Assembly: GCA_002937455.1 (NCBI GenBank)
Contig: PTJZ01000011.1
Span: 78,247 to 142,246 of the forward strand
From: Alphaproteobacteria bacterium MarineAlpha11_Bin1
GTDB taxonomy: Bacteria > Pseudomonadota > Alphaproteobacteria > MPNO01 > UBA830
Length of the DNA stretch: 64,000 bases
Direction: 5' to 3'
The position numbers were made by a program, and so were the translations under genes. Numbering within the stretch: the first letter of the stretch is position 1; the number at the start of each line of letters is the position of its first letter. The notes beneath the pieces are model-generated. The model ran no database searches, was not told the DNA's origin, and worked only from the letters and a program-made list of their open reading frames with translations. Shown here one piece after another: positions 53,515 to 63,923 of the stretch.

Positions 53515-54017
53515 TGGCAGCAGTTGAGCGGGGGCAGGGGAATTCTCGGGGTAGTGCGAAAAAAAGCGCCGCACGGCTCGCGGCTGTACAGGCCCTTTAC
53601 CAAATTGAACAATCTTCGGCGTCGCCAGATCTGGTGCTGGAAGAATTTCTGCATTTTCGGCTGGGTGAAAGTTTCGATACCGCGAACGACATTGCACCAC
53701 ATAAGGCTTTGTTCAGTGAGATCGTTCTCGGTGTCACTGAGAGCGGCGGCCAAATAGATAAAATGGCTAATGCTGCCCTATCCAAAAAATGGGTACTAAA
53801 TCGATTAGAAATAATTCTTCGAGCTATTTTGAGGGCGGGTATATATGAGTTGGAAACTCGGTTGGATACCCCTAGTCGGGTGATAATCACCGAATATGTT
53901 GACGTTGCGCACGCATTTTACGACGGCCAAGAGCCGGGTATGATAAACGGAATGCTCGATCGAGTTGCGAGGTCGATCCGTCCGAAAGAATTTGGGGACA
54001 GGAGCTGTGACAGGTGA
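53511..54017 (+). CDS. nusB: transcription antitermination protein NusB
   Basis: 168-residue helical RNA-binding protein that with NusE binds boxA and supports rRNA antitermination. RLAAVQALYQIEQS and ILRAGIYELETRLDTPSRVIITEYVDVAHAF are the conserved helices. A basic N-terminal extension (RGSAKKSAAR) is typical of alphaproteobacteria. Coupled to ribH and ending 11 bases into the thiL start. No oddity. Confidence 0.93.
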   Translation: MMAAVERGQGNSRGSAKKSAARLAAVQALYQIEQSSASPDLVLEEFLHFRLGESFDTANDIAPHKALFSEIVLGVTESGGQIDKMANAALSKKWVLNRLEIILRAILRAGIYELETRLDTPSRVIITEYVDVAHAFYDGQEPGMINGMLDRVARSIRPKEFGDRSCDR

Positions 54018-54987
54018 GGGCAGCAGGCCGAGCGAATTTAAGCTGATCGCATCCGTTTTTGCTCCATTAACTGATGGTGATCATCGAGCGCTTGGTTTAT
54101 CGGATGACGCTGCCGTTTTAAAGCAACGGGGCGGTTTTGATACTGTTATCACGACTGACACGATGATTGGGGGGGTCCATTTTTTAGAGACCGAGTCTCC
54201 GTCTTTGATTGCGCGCCGATTATTGCGGGTAAATTTGTCGGACCTAGCATCGATGGGGGCTATTCCGATTGGATATTTTCTCAATTTGACATTGAACAAT
54301 CTTGCTGACGGACAGTGGTTGAACCGTTTCGCGGACGGCTTGAGATTAGATCAGGACGAATTCGACTTTTGTCTTTTGGGGGGAGATACAACACAGGCTC
54401 GGAAAGACCTCACGCTAACGGCGACCTTCGTAGGGGAGGTCAAAACCGGCTGCGCGATCACCCGTAATGGGGCCAAAATAGGGGATGACGTGTATGTGTC
54501 TGGCACCATTGGTGATGCTGCAGCTGGCCTTAAGCATCTTCTGGCCGGTGACACTGGGCCAGCAGCAATCATTAGACGTTTTCAACTGCCAGATCCGCGC
54601 ATTTCTCTGGGTCTTCGTTTGAGCGGTCTCGTCACGGCGGCAGCTGATGTATCCGACGGGTTGCACGCTGATCTCGGGCACATATGCAAAGCCTCCAGAG
54701 TTTCAGCTACGATTATGGGTAACCAAGTACCGGTTTCTTCTGAGCTGGGCAAACGTCTAGCAAGCGGCGATTTGAATTTTGGGGAAGTAGTTTCTGGCGG
54801 AGATGATTACGAGTTGGTGTTTACAGCATCACCCAACGCCGCAGAGGGTATTGGTAAGGCTGCAGAGCTCGCCGGCGTCAAAGTGACGAAAATTGGGAGT
54901 GTTTTTAGTGGCCCGCCGATCGTTAGGATACTCGATCCCAGCGGGCGCGAAATTTCTCTGGAAACCCATGGGTATTGCCATTTCTAA
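54007..54987 (+). CDS. thiL: thiamine-monophosphate kinase
   Basis: 326-residue ThiL, which phosphorylates thiamine monophosphate to the active diphosphate. ALGLSDDAAVL, TDTMIGGVHFLET, RVNLSDLASMGAIP, CLLGGDTTQARK and AADVSDGLHADL are the PurM-fold ATP and Mg sites. I use the GTG at 54007, preceded by AGGAG and overlapping nusB; the longer frame from 53965 lies in nusB. It is typical for ThiL to follow nusB. Confidence 0.94.
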   Translation: MTGEGSRPSEFKLIASVFAPLTDGDHRALGLSDDAAVLKQRGGFDTVITTDTMIGGVHFLETESPSLIARRLLRVNLSDLASMGAIPIGYFLNLTLNNLADGQWLNRFADGLRLDQDEFDFCLLGGDTTQARKDLTLTATFVGEVKTGCAITRNGAKIGDDVYVSGTIGDAAAGLKHLLAGDTGPAAIIRRFQLPDPRISLGLRLSGLVTAAADVSDGLHADLGHICKASRVSATIMGNQVPVSSELGKRLASGDLNFGEVVSGGDDYELVFTASPNAAEGIGKAAELAGVKVTKIGSVFSGPPIVRILDPSGREISLETHGYCHF

Positions 54988-55287
54988 GGCTAGTTAATTC
55001 ATTCGCTTTTACAGATTTAATTGAACTGCGCCATGGGCTTAGATCTGATTTTCATCAAACACGGTTTAGAGATCTTACCCGTCATTAGCCATACCCTTTA
55101 TGTTTGAAACTGAAGATTTATGACCGCTGCCCGGCGCCGAGGTTCGCAGAGATAACGTGCAGAAGTGGGAAGAAAAATTTTCAAGCCGGAGATACGGGCA
55201 AGACTGGGAACGCTCAATCGATTTATCATGAGTGTATGCCGAAAGATTCGAATTGCACACATTGCCCGGTAGCGTAAGTTCTTTCCC
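54988..55287. other. 300-bp non-coding region after thiL
   Basis: Contains no open frame of coding character; small frames on the minus strand (around 55075-55289) have no resemblance to known proteins. It should hold the thiL transcript end and the promoter of the following MFS gene. Nothing else is seen. Confidence 0.5.
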
Positions 55288-56487
55288 ATGATTACTTCAT
55301 CTGTACGCCGTAATGTCTTTCTACTCGCCTGCTGTCAGGCTCTTTTCATGACGTCGACTTCGGCGATCCTTTCAACTGCACCAATTGTCGGCGGAATTTT
55401 GCTGGTCGAGAATAAGTCTATGGCAACATTGCCCCTCGCACTTCAATTTGTTGCGATGGCGCTTACCACCATACCTGCGTCCATTTATATGGGAAGGGTT
55501 GGGCGAAGAATTGGATTTATTACCGGTGCTGTTATCGGCGCTTCAGGCGGAATTTTGGGTGCCTATTCGATCGCTTCTGGTAATTTTCTACTATTTTGCG
55601 TCGCCTCTCTGCTTACGGGCTGCTTTAATGGTTTTTGTCATTATTTCCGCTTCGCTGCCTCCGATGTGGCCACGAAGGAGTTCCGCAGCAAAGCAATTTC
55701 GTACGTCTTGGCCGGCAGCGTAGTGGCGGCATTCCTCGGTCCCACCCTCGCCCGTAATACGGCAGATGTCTTGCCGGCTCAGTTCGCCGGCGTCTATCTG
55801 TCTTTGGTTGCGGTATATGTTTCGGTTGCCGTTGTTGTAAGCTTTATCAGGATACCGCGACCCTTGGCGGAACAGCGCAGGTCTAGTGGCCGAAATCTCT
55901 CCCAAATTGCCAGACAGCCAAAGTTCATAATCGCTGTATGTGCAGCTACGTTTGGTTATTTGGTTATGTCATTCTTGATGACGGTGACCCCCATTGCTAT
56001 GGGGAATTGCGGTTTTACTTTTTCACATTCGTCATACGTTATTCAGGCACATGTCCTCGGGATGTACGTCCCAGCATTCATTACCGGTCATCTGATTATG
56101 CGGTTTGGCGTAAACAATATCCTAATCGTCGGCGCATTGCTGTGCGGCGCTAGTATTCTGATTCACCTCTCCGGAATTTCCTTCCTGAACTTCTTGTCTG
56201 GTCTAGTTCTCGTGGGGGTTGGCTGGAATTTCTTGTTTACCGGGGGTACGACTTTGCTAACAGAAACATATACCGCCGCTGAAAAGGCAAAGGTTCAGGG
56301 TTTAAATGATTTTTTTATTTGGGGAACAATCTCGGTCGGTGCTTTCATGTCGGGAGCGGTTCAACAGTCCATCGGTTGGAATGCCGTCAATCTTGTAATG
56401 GCTCCCCTTGTAATTATTGTTTTAGTGGGGACGGTCTGGCTTCGCTTCAACGCTCGTAAATCGACAAGAAAGCCATCTTCCGTATAG
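55288..56487 (+). CDS. MFS transporter
   Basis: 399 residues with twelve predicted hydrophobic segments in two six-helix halves, major facilitator superfamily. The loop between helices 2 and 3 reads YMGRVGRRIGFITG, the family motif with the Gly-Arg-x-Gly pattern; the central cytoplasmic loop is basic (RIPRPLAEQRRSSGRNLSQ). It is inner-membrane and probably a proton-driven exporter or nutrient carrier. The substrate is not readable. Single gene, on the same strand as hppA. Confidence 0.88.
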   Translation: MITSSVRRNVFLLACCQALFMTSTSAILSTAPIVGGILLVENKSMATLPLALQFVAMALTTIPASIYMGRVGRRIGFITGAVIGASGGILGAYSIASGNFLLFCVASLLTGCFNGFCHYFRFAASDVATKEFRSKAISYVLAGSVVAAFLGPTLARNTADVLPAQFAGVYLSLVAVYVSVAVVVSFIRIPRPLAEQRRSSGRNLSQIARQPKFIIAVCAATFGYLVMSFLMTVTPIAMGNCGFTFSHSSYVIQAHVLGMYVPAFITGHLIMRFGVNNILIVGALLCGASILIHLSGISFLNFLSGLVLVGVGWNFLFTGGTTLLTETYTAAEKAKVQGLNDFFIWGTISVGAFMSGAVQQSIGWNAVNLVMAPLVIIVLVGTVWLRFNARKSTRKPSSV

Positions 56488-56649
56488 TCCGGGTCGCCGA
56501 TCCCGAGACGGCTGAACAATTGGTCAGCGGTGTTGCCTTGAATCCCTTCTTCTGGCATGGTCCGCCCGGTTTTATGGGTCCCGAGGGGTGATGGTGAACC
56601 CATCATAATTGTTGGGGCGTAAGTCCCTTACACAACAAGGAATTTAAAG

Positions 56650-58758
56650 ATGTTTGAAGCGTATGTGGTTGTGCTCGCATGTGGCATTCTTGCAATCCTC
56701 TACGGTGTTTTTGCTAGTCGCTCTGTGCTCTCGACGTCGGGCGGTAACGAGAAAATGCAGGAAATCGCCGGCGCTATTCAGGAAGGTGCACAGGCATACC
56801 TTAACCGACAGTATATGACTATCGGAATAGTGGGGGTCATAATAGGTGTGGTTCTTGGCCTTTTGCTTGGAATTTATCCCGCAATAGGGTTTTTCCTAGG
56901 TGCCATTCTGTCAGGTGCCGCGGGATATATCGGTATGTACATTTCCGTGCGAGCTAATGTTCGGACGGCTGATGCGGCACGAACAGGCGGTTTGCAGCCC
57001 GCCCTGACCGTCGCATTTAAATCAGGTGCTGTAACAGGGATGCTGGTCGTTGGGCTCGGCCTGTTGGGGGTTGCCGGCTATTACATAATCTTACGGGATG
57101 TCTACAATCCGTCAGAGGCCAACGGCCTTCGCCATATTCTCGAAGCACTTGTTGCGCTTGGCTTCGGCGCTTCTCTGATTTCTATTTTTGCGCGCCTCGG
57201 TGGAGGTATCTTCACCAAGGGCGCGGACGTTGGTGCGGACGTCGTTGGTAAAATAGAGGCTGGTATTCCAGAAGACGACCCTAGGAACGCTGCAGTGATT
57301 GCTGACAATGTGGGTGACAATGTTGGTGACTGCGCAGGGATGGCGGCCGACCTATTCGAGACCTATGCGGTGACGATAGTAGCGACGATGTTGGTTGGTG
57401 CGGTATTTTTCAGTGGGCCTAGCCAAGAGACTATGCTCCTTTTACCGCTATTGATCGGCGGTGTCTGTATCATTGGTTCCGTATTTGGTACATTTTTTGT
57501 CCGACTTAGCAGCAGTAACAATGTTATGGGTGCGCTGTACAAAGGCTTTATAGCATCAGCAATAGCCTCAGCGATCCTGATCGCACTAACTATTTATATT
57601 GTGTTTGGCAGCTTTTCGGCAATGATCCCGACGGAGGGTGGATCAATTCAAGCTCAAAACTTGATGTATTGCGGCGTTGTCGGACTAGTCGTCACCGGAT
57701 TGATCATTTGGATCACAGAGTACTACACCGGTACCCAGTTTCGACCGGTCAGAAGTGTTTCTAAGGCCTCAGAAACCGGTCACGCGACCAACGTGATTCA
57801 AGGGTTAGCTGTTTCTATGGAAGCCACCGCGCTTCCCGTAATCGTAATTGCGGCGGGCATCCTTATTGCCTTTTTCTCGGCAGGCCTCTACGGGATAGCT
57901 ATCGCGGCGACTACAATGTTGGCATTGGCTGGCATGGTGGTAGCCTTAGATGCGTATGGACCCGTCACTGACAACGCTGGCGGTATCGCCGAAATGTCGG
58001 AGTTGCCAGAAGAAGTCCGTAATTATACGGATGCCCTAGATGCAGTGGGCAACACTACCAAGGCGGTTACCAAAGGTTATGCTATTGGATCCGCCGCCCT
58101 GGCTGCACTAGTCCTGTTCGCTGCGTATACCGAGGATATGAAGTACTATGTTCCAGAGATTGCGGCACAAGTGAAGTTTAGTCTTCAAGACCCATACGTG
58201 GTTATCGGCTTATTTATTGGCGGTATGCTTCCATATCTATTCGGTTCACTTTCTATGATGGCGGTCGGCCGTTCGGCAGCTGCGGTCGTGGTTGAAGTGA
58301 GGAGGCAGTTCAAAGAAATACCCGGGATTATGGAGGGTACAGCCCGGCCCGAGTACGGACGTGCTGTCGATCTGTTAACCAAGGCGGCGATCAAAGAAAT
58401 GATCATTCCATCGTTGCTGCCGGTACTTGCGCCAATAGCTGTATATCTAGTGATAAAATGGATTGGGGGGCCAGCCGCGGCATTTACCACGCTGGGTGCG
58501 CTAATGCTTGGGACAATTGTTACTGGTCTTTTCGTTGCGTTATCGATGACGGCTGGGGGCGGTGCTTGGGACAACGCGAAGAAATATATTGAAGATGGCA
58601 ACCATGGTGGTAAAGGATCCGAAGCCCATGCAGCTTCCGTGACTGGAGACACGGTAGGTGACCCGTATAAAGATACGGCGGGTCCCGCAGTGAACCCAAT
58701 GATAAAGATCATCAACATTGTCGCTATTCTGCTTTTAGCAGTGGTAGCGTCTAATTGA
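56650..58758 (+). CDS. hppA: membrane-bound proton-translocating pyrophosphatase
   Basis: 702 residues, about sixteen membrane helices. [21 protein letters not shown] and [19 protein letters not shown] are the pyrophosphate-binding site; the second acidic set is [15 protein letters not shown] and [34 protein letters not shown] carries Lys and Thr at the positions that define K+-independent proton pumps. It conserves energy from PPi hydrolysis as a proton gradient. GGAATTT precedes the ATG. A strong terminator follows. Confidence 0.96.
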   Translation: MFEAYVVVLACGILAILYGVFASRSVLSTSGGNEKMQEIAGAIQEGAQAYLNRQYMTIGIVGVIIGVVLGLLLGIYPAIGFFLGAILSGAAGYIGMYISVRANVRTADAARTGGLQPALTVAFKSGAVTGMLVVGLGLLGVAGYYIILRDVYNPSEANGLRHILEALVALGFGASLISIFARLGGGIFTKGADVGADVVGKIEAGIPEDDPRNAAVIADNVGDNVGDCAGMAADLFETYAVTIVATMLVGAVFFSGPSQETMLLLPLLIGGVCIIGSVFGTFFVRLSSSNNVMGALYKGFIASAIASAILIALTIYIVFGSFSAMIPTEGGSIQAQNLMYCGVVGLVVTGLIIWITEYYTGTQFRPVRSVSKASETGHATNVIQGLAVSMEATALPVIVIAAGILIAFFSAGLYGIAIAATTMLALAGMVVALDAYGPVTDNAGGIAEMSELPEEVRNYTDALDAVGNTTKAVTKGYAIGSAALAALVLFAAYTEDMKYYVPEIAAQVKFSLQDPYVVIGLFIGGMLPYLFGSLSMMAVGRSAAAVVVEVRRQFKEIPGIMEGTARPEYGRAVDLLTKAAIKEMIIPSLLPVLAPIAVYLVIKWIGGPAAAFTTLGALMLGTIVTGLFVALSMTAGGGAWDNAKKYIEDGNHGGKGSEAHAASVTGDTVGDPYKDTAGPAVNPMIKIINIVAILLLAVVASN

Positions 58759-58783
58759 TTGATCACAAAAGAGATGCCCAAAA

Positions 58784-58806
58784 GCCCCAATTGTTTGGGG
58801 TTTTTG
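58784..58806 (+). terminator. intrinsic terminator of hppA
   Basis: CCCCAA-TTGT-TTGGGG hairpin (58785-58800) followed by five T. The A-run before the stem extends the pairing with the T-run. It lies 27 bases past the hppA stop, between convergent hppA and bamE. Confidence 0.85.
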
Positions 58807-58840
58807 GGGCGCGGTTCTTTTTATCCTAAAAATCTTATTT

Positions 58841-59329
58841 TCATTTTTCCCCGTCACCAGCCGCGCTGAAACGGCCTATATTTCCCAGAAGTTGCTGGAT
58901 AACATTGAGTTCTTTGCCTTGGGTCGGTGTTTTCCGACCGACAATCTGAATTTCGCGGCCATCTTTTTTGGTAAGCCTTTCGACCTGTTCAACAATCCCC
59001 TGCTTGTTGAATCTGATTACCAAGACTTTCCTCTCCAAAACCTCCTTTTTTAGAAAGGCAAATTTACTAGTTCGCGTGCCAACGTAGTACCAAGCTTCTT
59101 GGTCGAAAGTAGCTTTGGCGGAAGGCGTCCCGAGGATTGCTGATACTTGGGGTCGACTATTTTTTCCGATCCGAATACTTTCGATTAGTTCATGATTTGG
59201 AAAGTTACCGTGACTTTCGATGCGCGCGGAGCAAGCGGAGAGTAATGCAGCAACCAAGGCAACACTAAAGATTAGATAGGTGAAACAGAGCGTATTTCCT
59301 CTGCATTCTTTATTTTTGCTCAAGGTCAT
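58841..59329 (-). CDS. bamE: outer-membrane assembly lipoprotein BamE
   Basis: 162 residues of the SmpA/OmlA (BamE) family. A lipoprotein signal with the lipobox LLSAC (Cys33) precedes the conserved NHELIESIRIGKNSRPQVSAILGTPS and WYYVGTRT, then VLVIRFNKQGIVEQVERL. It anchors in the outer membrane and stabilises the BamA complex that inserts beta-barrels. I start at the ATG at 59329, giving a normal signal peptide; the longer frame from 59395 is a poor leader. Divergent from the UQCC-like gene. Confidence 0.9.
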   Translation of the reverse strand: MTLSKNKECRGNTLCFTYLIFSVALVAALLSACSARIESHGNFPNHELIESIRIGKNSRPQVSAILGTPSAKATFDQEAWYYVGTRTSKFAFLKKEVLERKVLVIRFNKQGIVEQVERLTKKDGREIQIVGRKTPTQGKELNVIQQLLGNIGRFSAAGDGEK

Positions 59330-59455
59330 TTGACCATCATAATGTTTGAGATTACGTAAGACTTCTATTTTATCGAAGTATAATTTATCTCTCACGGGCG
59401 TGAAACAGTATTAAATTTAGGCGTTAGGCAAGATGAATATGAACAGAGAATTTCT

Positions 59456-59980
59456 TTGCTCTCTTTCTTAAAAGATGACCGGCTTCCCAGCGTAGCTGAG
59501 ACGATATATCGGAAAATTGTAGAACAGGCGAGGAATCCCCGCTTTTACGATGAACTGGGCGTACCTGATACCGTCGACGGGCGATTTGAACTGGTGACCC
59601 TTCACACGTTCCTCGTACTTCGGCGTTTGAAACCTGGGCCGCCTTCCACAAGCCGCATCGGTCAAGCACTGTTCGACGTAATGTTCGAGGATATGGATCT
59701 TAGTCTTCGGGAAATGGGTGCAGGCGATATGGGGGTAGGAAAACGGATAAAAAGTATGGTTCAGGCGTTCTATGGACGCATTGCATCCTACGATGCGGGT
59801 TTGTCGTCGGCCGGATCCGAACTTGAGGAAGCTTTATCTCGAAATGTATACGGGACGTCAAAACCAGAGCCAGAGAAGGTATTAGAGCTTGCGGAGTATA
59901 TTAGATCTCAGGCAATTTTACTCAGTGATCTTAATATCGATGATGTGCAATCCGGCTCCTTTGTGTTTGCTGCGGTGTGA
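59456..59980 (+). CDS. ubiquinol-cytochrome c chaperone family protein (UQCC/CBP3)
   Basis: 174 residues of the CBP3/UQCC1 domain family, whose mitochondrial members help assemble cytochrome b of complex III. Conserved pieces are AETIYRKIVEQARNPRFYDELGVPDTVDGRFEL (two runs), HTFLVLRRLK and FDVMFEDMDLSLREMGAGDMGVGKR. The start is a TTG at 59456; two nearby ATGs are out of frame. It is upstream of a YceD-like gene with a TGATG overlap, the order usual in alphaproteobacteria. Not tested here for complex III linkage. Confidence 0.85.
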   Translation: MLSFLKDDRLPSVAETIYRKIVEQARNPRFYDELGVPDTVDGRFELVTLHTFLVLRRLKPGPPSTSRIGQALFDVMFEDMDLSLREMGAGDMGVGKRIKSMVQAFYGRIASYDAGLSSAGSELEEALSRNVYGTSKPEPEKVLELAEYIRSQAILLSDLNIDDVQSGSFVFAAV

Positions 59981-60537
59981 TGGAAGGAAATTATAATATC
60001 GGCCCTGAATTTAGCAGGGTATTTGAGCTTGGGGATCTGAGTGAAAAACCCCAAAGCTTCCGATTTACGGCAGAAAAGGAAGAGTGTGAGTCACTAGCAG
60101 CGAGATTTGAACAGCAATCAATCGGGGGGTTAACGGCTAGTTTAGTCTTGGAGTGGCTGGAGTTTGGTAGGGTCTTGTCAGTATCTGGGAATTTCCAGGC
60201 AAACGTAGTTCAGACATGCGTCATTTCTCTTGAGCCCGTTGCCGCTAAATTGAATGAGGAAATAAAACTCGTCTTTACGCACGGTTTAGAGCCAACAGCG
60301 GACATGCCGGTTTTGGAAGAGGCGGAACCCCTAGATGGTGAGATTATAGACCTTGGTGAATTGGTAGCGGAGGAACTATCCTTGGCATTGGATCCATATC
60401 CAAGAAGCAAAGAAATTACGTCAGCCGATATAAATCTTGGGCCAGGGGTGTCGTTTCTCGGTGAAGACGAGGTCGCTAACGCCACTGAAAAACCCAACCC
60501 ATTCGAGGTTTTGAGCGATCTGAAGCCAAAATCCTAG
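59980..60537 (+). CDS. DUF177 / YceD-like protein
   Basis: 185 residues of the DUF177 (YceD) family, in bacteria regularly found before rpmF and linked to 23S rRNA accumulation. The core LEWLEFGRVLSVSGNFQANVVQTCVISLEPV fits in two runs, and the acidic segment IIDLGELVAEELSLALDPYP closes it. The Cys after the first strand (QTCVISLEP) is the conserved one. Start ATG at 59980 in a TGATG overlap with the previous gene; a GTG at 59977 is an alternative. Confidence 0.88.
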   Translation: MEGNYNIGPEFSRVFELGDLSEKPQSFRFTAEKEECESLAARFEQQSIGGLTASLVLEWLEFGRVLSVSGNFQANVVQTCVISLEPVAAKLNEEIKLVFTHGLEPTADMPVLEEAEPLDGEIIDLGELVAEELSLALDPYPRSKEITSADINLGPGVSFLGEDEVANATEKPNPFEVLSDLKPKS

Positions 60538-60628
60538 TTTTTGCGTAAACTTCAGGTTGCCCCAAGCGTCAGGATCGCATATCTATCGCCCCCCTGTTTT
60601 TTTTTCTAATTATTGATATTGCAAGGTC

Positions 60629-60811
60629 ATGGCTGTTCCAAAGAATAAAGTGTCGAAATCGAAGCGTAATATGCGCCGCGCACACGACTCGTTGTCTGCA
60701 AACCCAAATACCGAGTGCCCTAACTGCGGAGAACAAAAGCGTTCTCATCACGTCTGTGGATCTTGTGGCTTCTATGATGGCCGTGAAGTTGTGGAGACAT
60801 CCGGCGCCTGA
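60629..60811 (+). CDS. rpmF: 50S ribosomal protein L32
   Basis: 60-residue L32. The start [20 protein letters not shown] is the family signature and the zinc ribbon CPNCG and [11 protein letters not shown] is complete, so this is the zinc-containing form. It follows the YceD-like gene and precedes plsX, the conserved yceD-rpmF-plsX-fabH cluster. Confidence 0.97.
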   Translation: MAVPKNKVSKSKRNMRRAHDSLSANPNTECPNCGEQKRSHHVCGSCGFYDGREVVETSGA

Positions 60812-60842
60812 GCCCGGTTAATCAAAACAATAGGATTGATAA

Positions 60843-61892
60843 GTGAGCCCTTCACTCACAATCGCACTTGATGCTATGGGGGGGGATGACGCCCCCACGA
60901 TCGTGGTAAAGGGCGCAGATTTTGCTCGTCGACGCTTTCCCGGGCTGCGCTTTCAGATGTTTGGTGATGAGAGCCAACTTCTTCCGCTAATTAAGAGAAG
61001 AAAACGTCTTCGTGAGATAACCGAAATCACTCATACGGGTGAAAGCATCAGCAACGAGATGAAAGTTTCTGATGCATTGCGAAAAGGTCGACAGTCCAGC
61101 ATGCAGCTGGCCATAAATTCTGTAAAAGAAGGAAACGCCGCAGGTGTGGTCTCAGCCGGCAATACGGGCGCTTTAATGGCAATGGCGAAACTGGCACTGC
61201 GCACTCTCCCTGGAATTGACCGTCCAGCTATCGCAGCTATTTTTCCAACTATTCGTGGAGAGAGCGTGATGCTCGACCTTGGCGCAAATGTTGAATGCGA
61301 TGCTAATAACCTAGTTCAGTTCGCCATAATGGGAGATGTATTTGCGAGGACAGTGCTCGGAACGGTCGAACCGTCCTGCGGATTATTAAATGTGGGTTCC
61401 GAGGAAATGAAGGGTCATGCTGAAATCCAGCAGGCTTACGCCTATCTCCGCAAGATATCTGGAGAAATTAACTTTAGCGGATTTGTCGAAGGAGATGATA
61501 TTGCTGCCGGAAAGACTGATATTATCGTATCTGATGGGTTTACCGGTAACATTGCGCTCAAGGCGACGGAAGGTACTGCTCGGTTGATCACAGAATTCTT
61601 AGGAGATGCTTTCCGCAGTTCGCTCTCGTCCCGTTTAGGTTTCGTCTTGGCGCGCCGCGGTCTACGAAAGATGCGGATTCGAATCGATCCCCGCCGTTAC
61701 AATGGGGCCGTGTTTCTTGGGTTGACGGGCATAGCTGTGAAAAGTCATGGTGGTACAGACGCGTTTGGGTTTGCGAACGCTATAGGCGTTGCCGTCGATC
61801 TGGCAGCTAAGGACTTCAATGAAAAGATTACCCGGGGCCTTCAGAATTTCAGTAAAATGGAACTGGAGATCACGGAAGTGGCAGTTTCTTAA
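60843..61892 (+). CDS. plsX: phosphate acyltransferase PlsX
   Basis: 349-residue PlsX, which makes acyl-phosphate from acyl-ACP at the start of phospholipid synthesis. [43 protein letters not shown] and [24 protein letters not shown] are the family marks. A GTG at 60843 is the start. The stop overlaps the fabH ATG by one base (TAATG), so plsX and fabH are coupled. Confidence 0.95.
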   Translation: MSPSLTIALDAMGGDDAPTIVVKGADFARRRFPGLRFQMFGDESQLLPLIKRRKRLREITEITHTGESISNEMKVSDALRKGRQSSMQLAINSVKEGNAAGVVSAGNTGALMAMAKLALRTLPGIDRPAIAAIFPTIRGESVMLDLGANVECDANNLVQFAIMGDVFARTVLGTVEPSCGLLNVGSEEMKGHAEIQQAYAYLRKISGEINFSGFVEGDDIAAGKTDIIVSDGFTGNIALKATEGTARLITEFLGDAFRSSLSSRLGFVLARRGLRKMRIRIDPRRYNGAVFLGLTGIAVKSHGGTDAFGFANAIGVAVDLAAKDFNEKITRGLQNFSKMELEITEVAVS

Positions 61893-62866
61893 TGGTTCGG
61901 CGTTCGGTTATTGCAGGTTGTGGTGGATATTTGCCTAACCGTGTAGTTACAAATGAAGAACTGGCGGATCGCATTGACACTTCGAATGAGTGGATTGTAC
62001 AGAGGACGGGTATAAAATCTCGCCATATTGCCGAAGAAGACCAAAATACCTCGGATCTGGCGCTTGCTGCGGCGAAACAAGCACTCAATCATGCGAGTAT
62101 AGAGGCGTCGGAAGTGGATTTGATCGTACTTGCGACGGCAACACCAAATAATACGTTTCCGTCTACTGCGACCATGGTTCAGGCCGCGCTGGGAATGACC
62201 CGGGGATCTGCATTCGACGTTCAGGCGGTTTGTTCGGGATTCGTCTTCGCAATGAATGTTGCAGATAATTTTATCCGCCTCGGCCAGGCAGAAACGGTGT
62301 TGGTGGTTGGGGCTGAGACCTTTTCACGCATTTTGGACTGGAAGGACAGAACAACCTGCGTTTTGTTTGGTGATGGGGCAGGCGCCGTTGTTCTTCGGGC
62401 GGAGGAAGGTACAGGTGAGAGCAGTGATCGAGGCATTCTTGCTAATTGTATACATTCTGATGGTCGTCACTATGGCCTTTTGTATGTCGATGGGGGGGCT
62501 TCAACGACCCAGACGGTAGGCCACCTGAGAATGGATGGACCTGAAGTTTTCAAGCATGCGGTTAAGAATTTGTCGAGCGTCATCGGAGAAGTACTGGAAC
62601 TTGCTGGGCTTCAGTCCAAAGATGTTGACTGGCTTGTCCCGCACCAGGCGAACCAGAGAATTATCACCTCGACGGCACGGAAATTGAGGGTTGATGAGAA
62701 AAAAATCGTCATGACGGTTGATCGCCATGCCAACACCTCTGCCGCATCTATCCCACTTGCACTGAATACTGCTGTGCAAGATGGCAGGATCACTGCGGGG
62801 GACGTTGTAGTTCTCGAAGCGATGGGCGGTGGTTTTACCTGGGGAGCAAGCGTGATCCGGTGGTAA
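61892..62866 (+). CDS. fabH: 3-oxoacyl-[ACP] synthase III
   Basis: 324-residue KAS III, which starts fatty-acid synthesis by condensing acetyl-CoA with malonyl-ACP. The triad is the Cys in [12 protein letters not shown], the His in VPHQANQRI and the Asn in [31 protein letters not shown] is the typical N-terminal run. Start overlaps plsX. ihfA follows 104 bases downstream. Enzymatically normal. Confidence 0.96.
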   Translation: MVRRSVIAGCGGYLPNRVVTNEELADRIDTSNEWIVQRTGIKSRHIAEEDQNTSDLALAAAKQALNHASIEASEVDLIVLATATPNNTFPSTATMVQAALGMTRGSAFDVQAVCSGFVFAMNVADNFIRLGQAETVLVVGAETFSRILDWKDRTTCVLFGDGAGAVVLRAEEGTGESSDRGILANCIHSDGRHYGLLYVDGGASTTQTVGHLRMDGPEVFKHAVKNLSSVIGEVLELAGLQSKDVDWLVPHQANQRIITSTARKLRVDEKKIVMTVDRHANTSAASIPLALNTAVQDGRITAGDVVVLEAMGGGFTWGASVIRW

Positions 62867-62970
62867 GGTGGGGCGGTTAAATTATCTTTGGATCGCCGCT
62901 ATCCCTTTGATATTGACTGCCTTCTTCGCAAGAGCTACCGTCTGAAAAAGGGACATAGGGGGGGCATGCC

Positions 62971-63396
62971 ATGGTCGAAAATACGGTCACTAGAGCGGAT
63001 CTAAGCGAGGCTGTTTACCAAGAGGTTGGACTGTCACGAAATGAGTCCGCGGATCTCGTTGAATCAGTTTTGTCAGAGATAGCTGCGACGCTTACCAATG
63101 GCGAAACGGTCAAAATCTCCTCGTTTGGCAGTTTCTCGGTTCGACAAAAAGGCCAGCGGGTTGGTCGAAATCCTAAGACTGGTGAGGAAGTGCCGATCCT
63201 GCCGCGTAAGGTTCTTATCTTTCGGGCATCAAACGTTTTAAAAAATATGATTAACAACGACAGCCTCGGTCAAACATATAAAACTCCCAACATGACTGCT
63301 GACAGCGGGGTGCTCTCACCCCAGCAACAGCTATCTTCGGAACCTTCCGCATCGCCATCGGGAGGGTCTCCACCGTTTAATAGGACTGGAAGCTGA
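62971..63396 (+). CDS. ihfA: integration host factor alpha subunit
   Basis: 141 residues. The DNA-bending HU/IHF fold is complete: [42 protein letters not shown] (two runs) and the tip [15 protein letters not shown]. Alpha-type residues match the neighbour order fabH-ihfA-MerR. After the core a tail of about 40 residues follows that is rich in Ser, Pro, Gln and Gly ([18 protein letters not shown]), longer than E. coli IhfA. The tail has no recognisable domain. A weak Shine-Dalgarno site precedes the ATG. Confidence 0.93.
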   Translation: MVENTVTRADLSEAVYQEVGLSRNESADLVESVLSEIAATLTNGETVKISSFGSFSVRQKGQRVGRNPKTGEEVPILPRKVLIFRASNVLKNMINNDSLGQTYKTPNMTADSGVLSPQQQLSSEPSASPSGGSPPFNRTGS

Positions 63397-63401
63397 TCTG
63401 T

Positions 63402-63869
63402 ATGCCTGCGGGTGATGGTCATCGACGGTCGGGGAAGTCCGAGGCTGCTTTCCGAACAATTAGCGAAGTAGCCAAAGAACTCGATATACCGGCACATGTT
63501 CTTAGGTTTTGGGAGAGTAAGTTCGTTCAAGTGAAGCCACTGAAACGCGGCGGCGGTAGGCGATATTATCGACCCGAGGATATTGAGTTGTTGCGTGGAA
63601 TACGAGAACTTCTTTATACGGACGGATATACTATCAAGGGCGTGCAGAAATTGCTTCGCCAAGGAGGAGCGAGGGAGTTCATCTCGGTCTCTATAGATCA
63701 GATTGCAACTGGATCAGCGGAGAAGGCTACGCCCGAGCACGGAACGGTTCAGGAGGTTACAGGATGCGCGATGTCGCTAAACGATAAAAAGCGTGCCGAG
63801 ATGATTTCTATAATTAGCGAGTTGGAAGATCTCCGGGACATGCTCAAAGAATCCCGCCCGCTGAAGTAA
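63402..63869 (+). CDS. MerR family transcriptional regulator
   Basis: 155 residues. The N-terminal winged helix has [20 protein letters not shown] and [23 protein letters not shown] in runs, the MerR fold. The second half is short with a coiled region, no metal-ligand cysteine set, so the inducer is unknown. In alphaproteobacteria this regulator regularly stands between ihfA and tRNA-Pro; its start lies 5 bases after the ihfA stop, which suggests a common transcript. Confidence 0.9.
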   Translation: MPAGDGHRRSGKSEAAFRTISEVAKELDIPAHVLRFWESKFVQVKPLKRGGGRRYYRPEDIELLRGIRELLYTDGYTIKGVQKLLRQGGAREFISVSIDQIATGSAEKATPEHGTVQEVTGCAMSLNDKKRAEMISIISELEDLRDMLKESRPLK

Positions 63870-63923
63870 TATACACTTGAGTTATGGAGCATGGCGACTT
63901 AGGTTGCTGCCAACCGCGAAAAT

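Noticed and set aside
55075..55289. Small minus-strand frames after thiL
   Set aside because: Two overlapping frames in different phases with no conserved residues and no start signals; typical chance frames.
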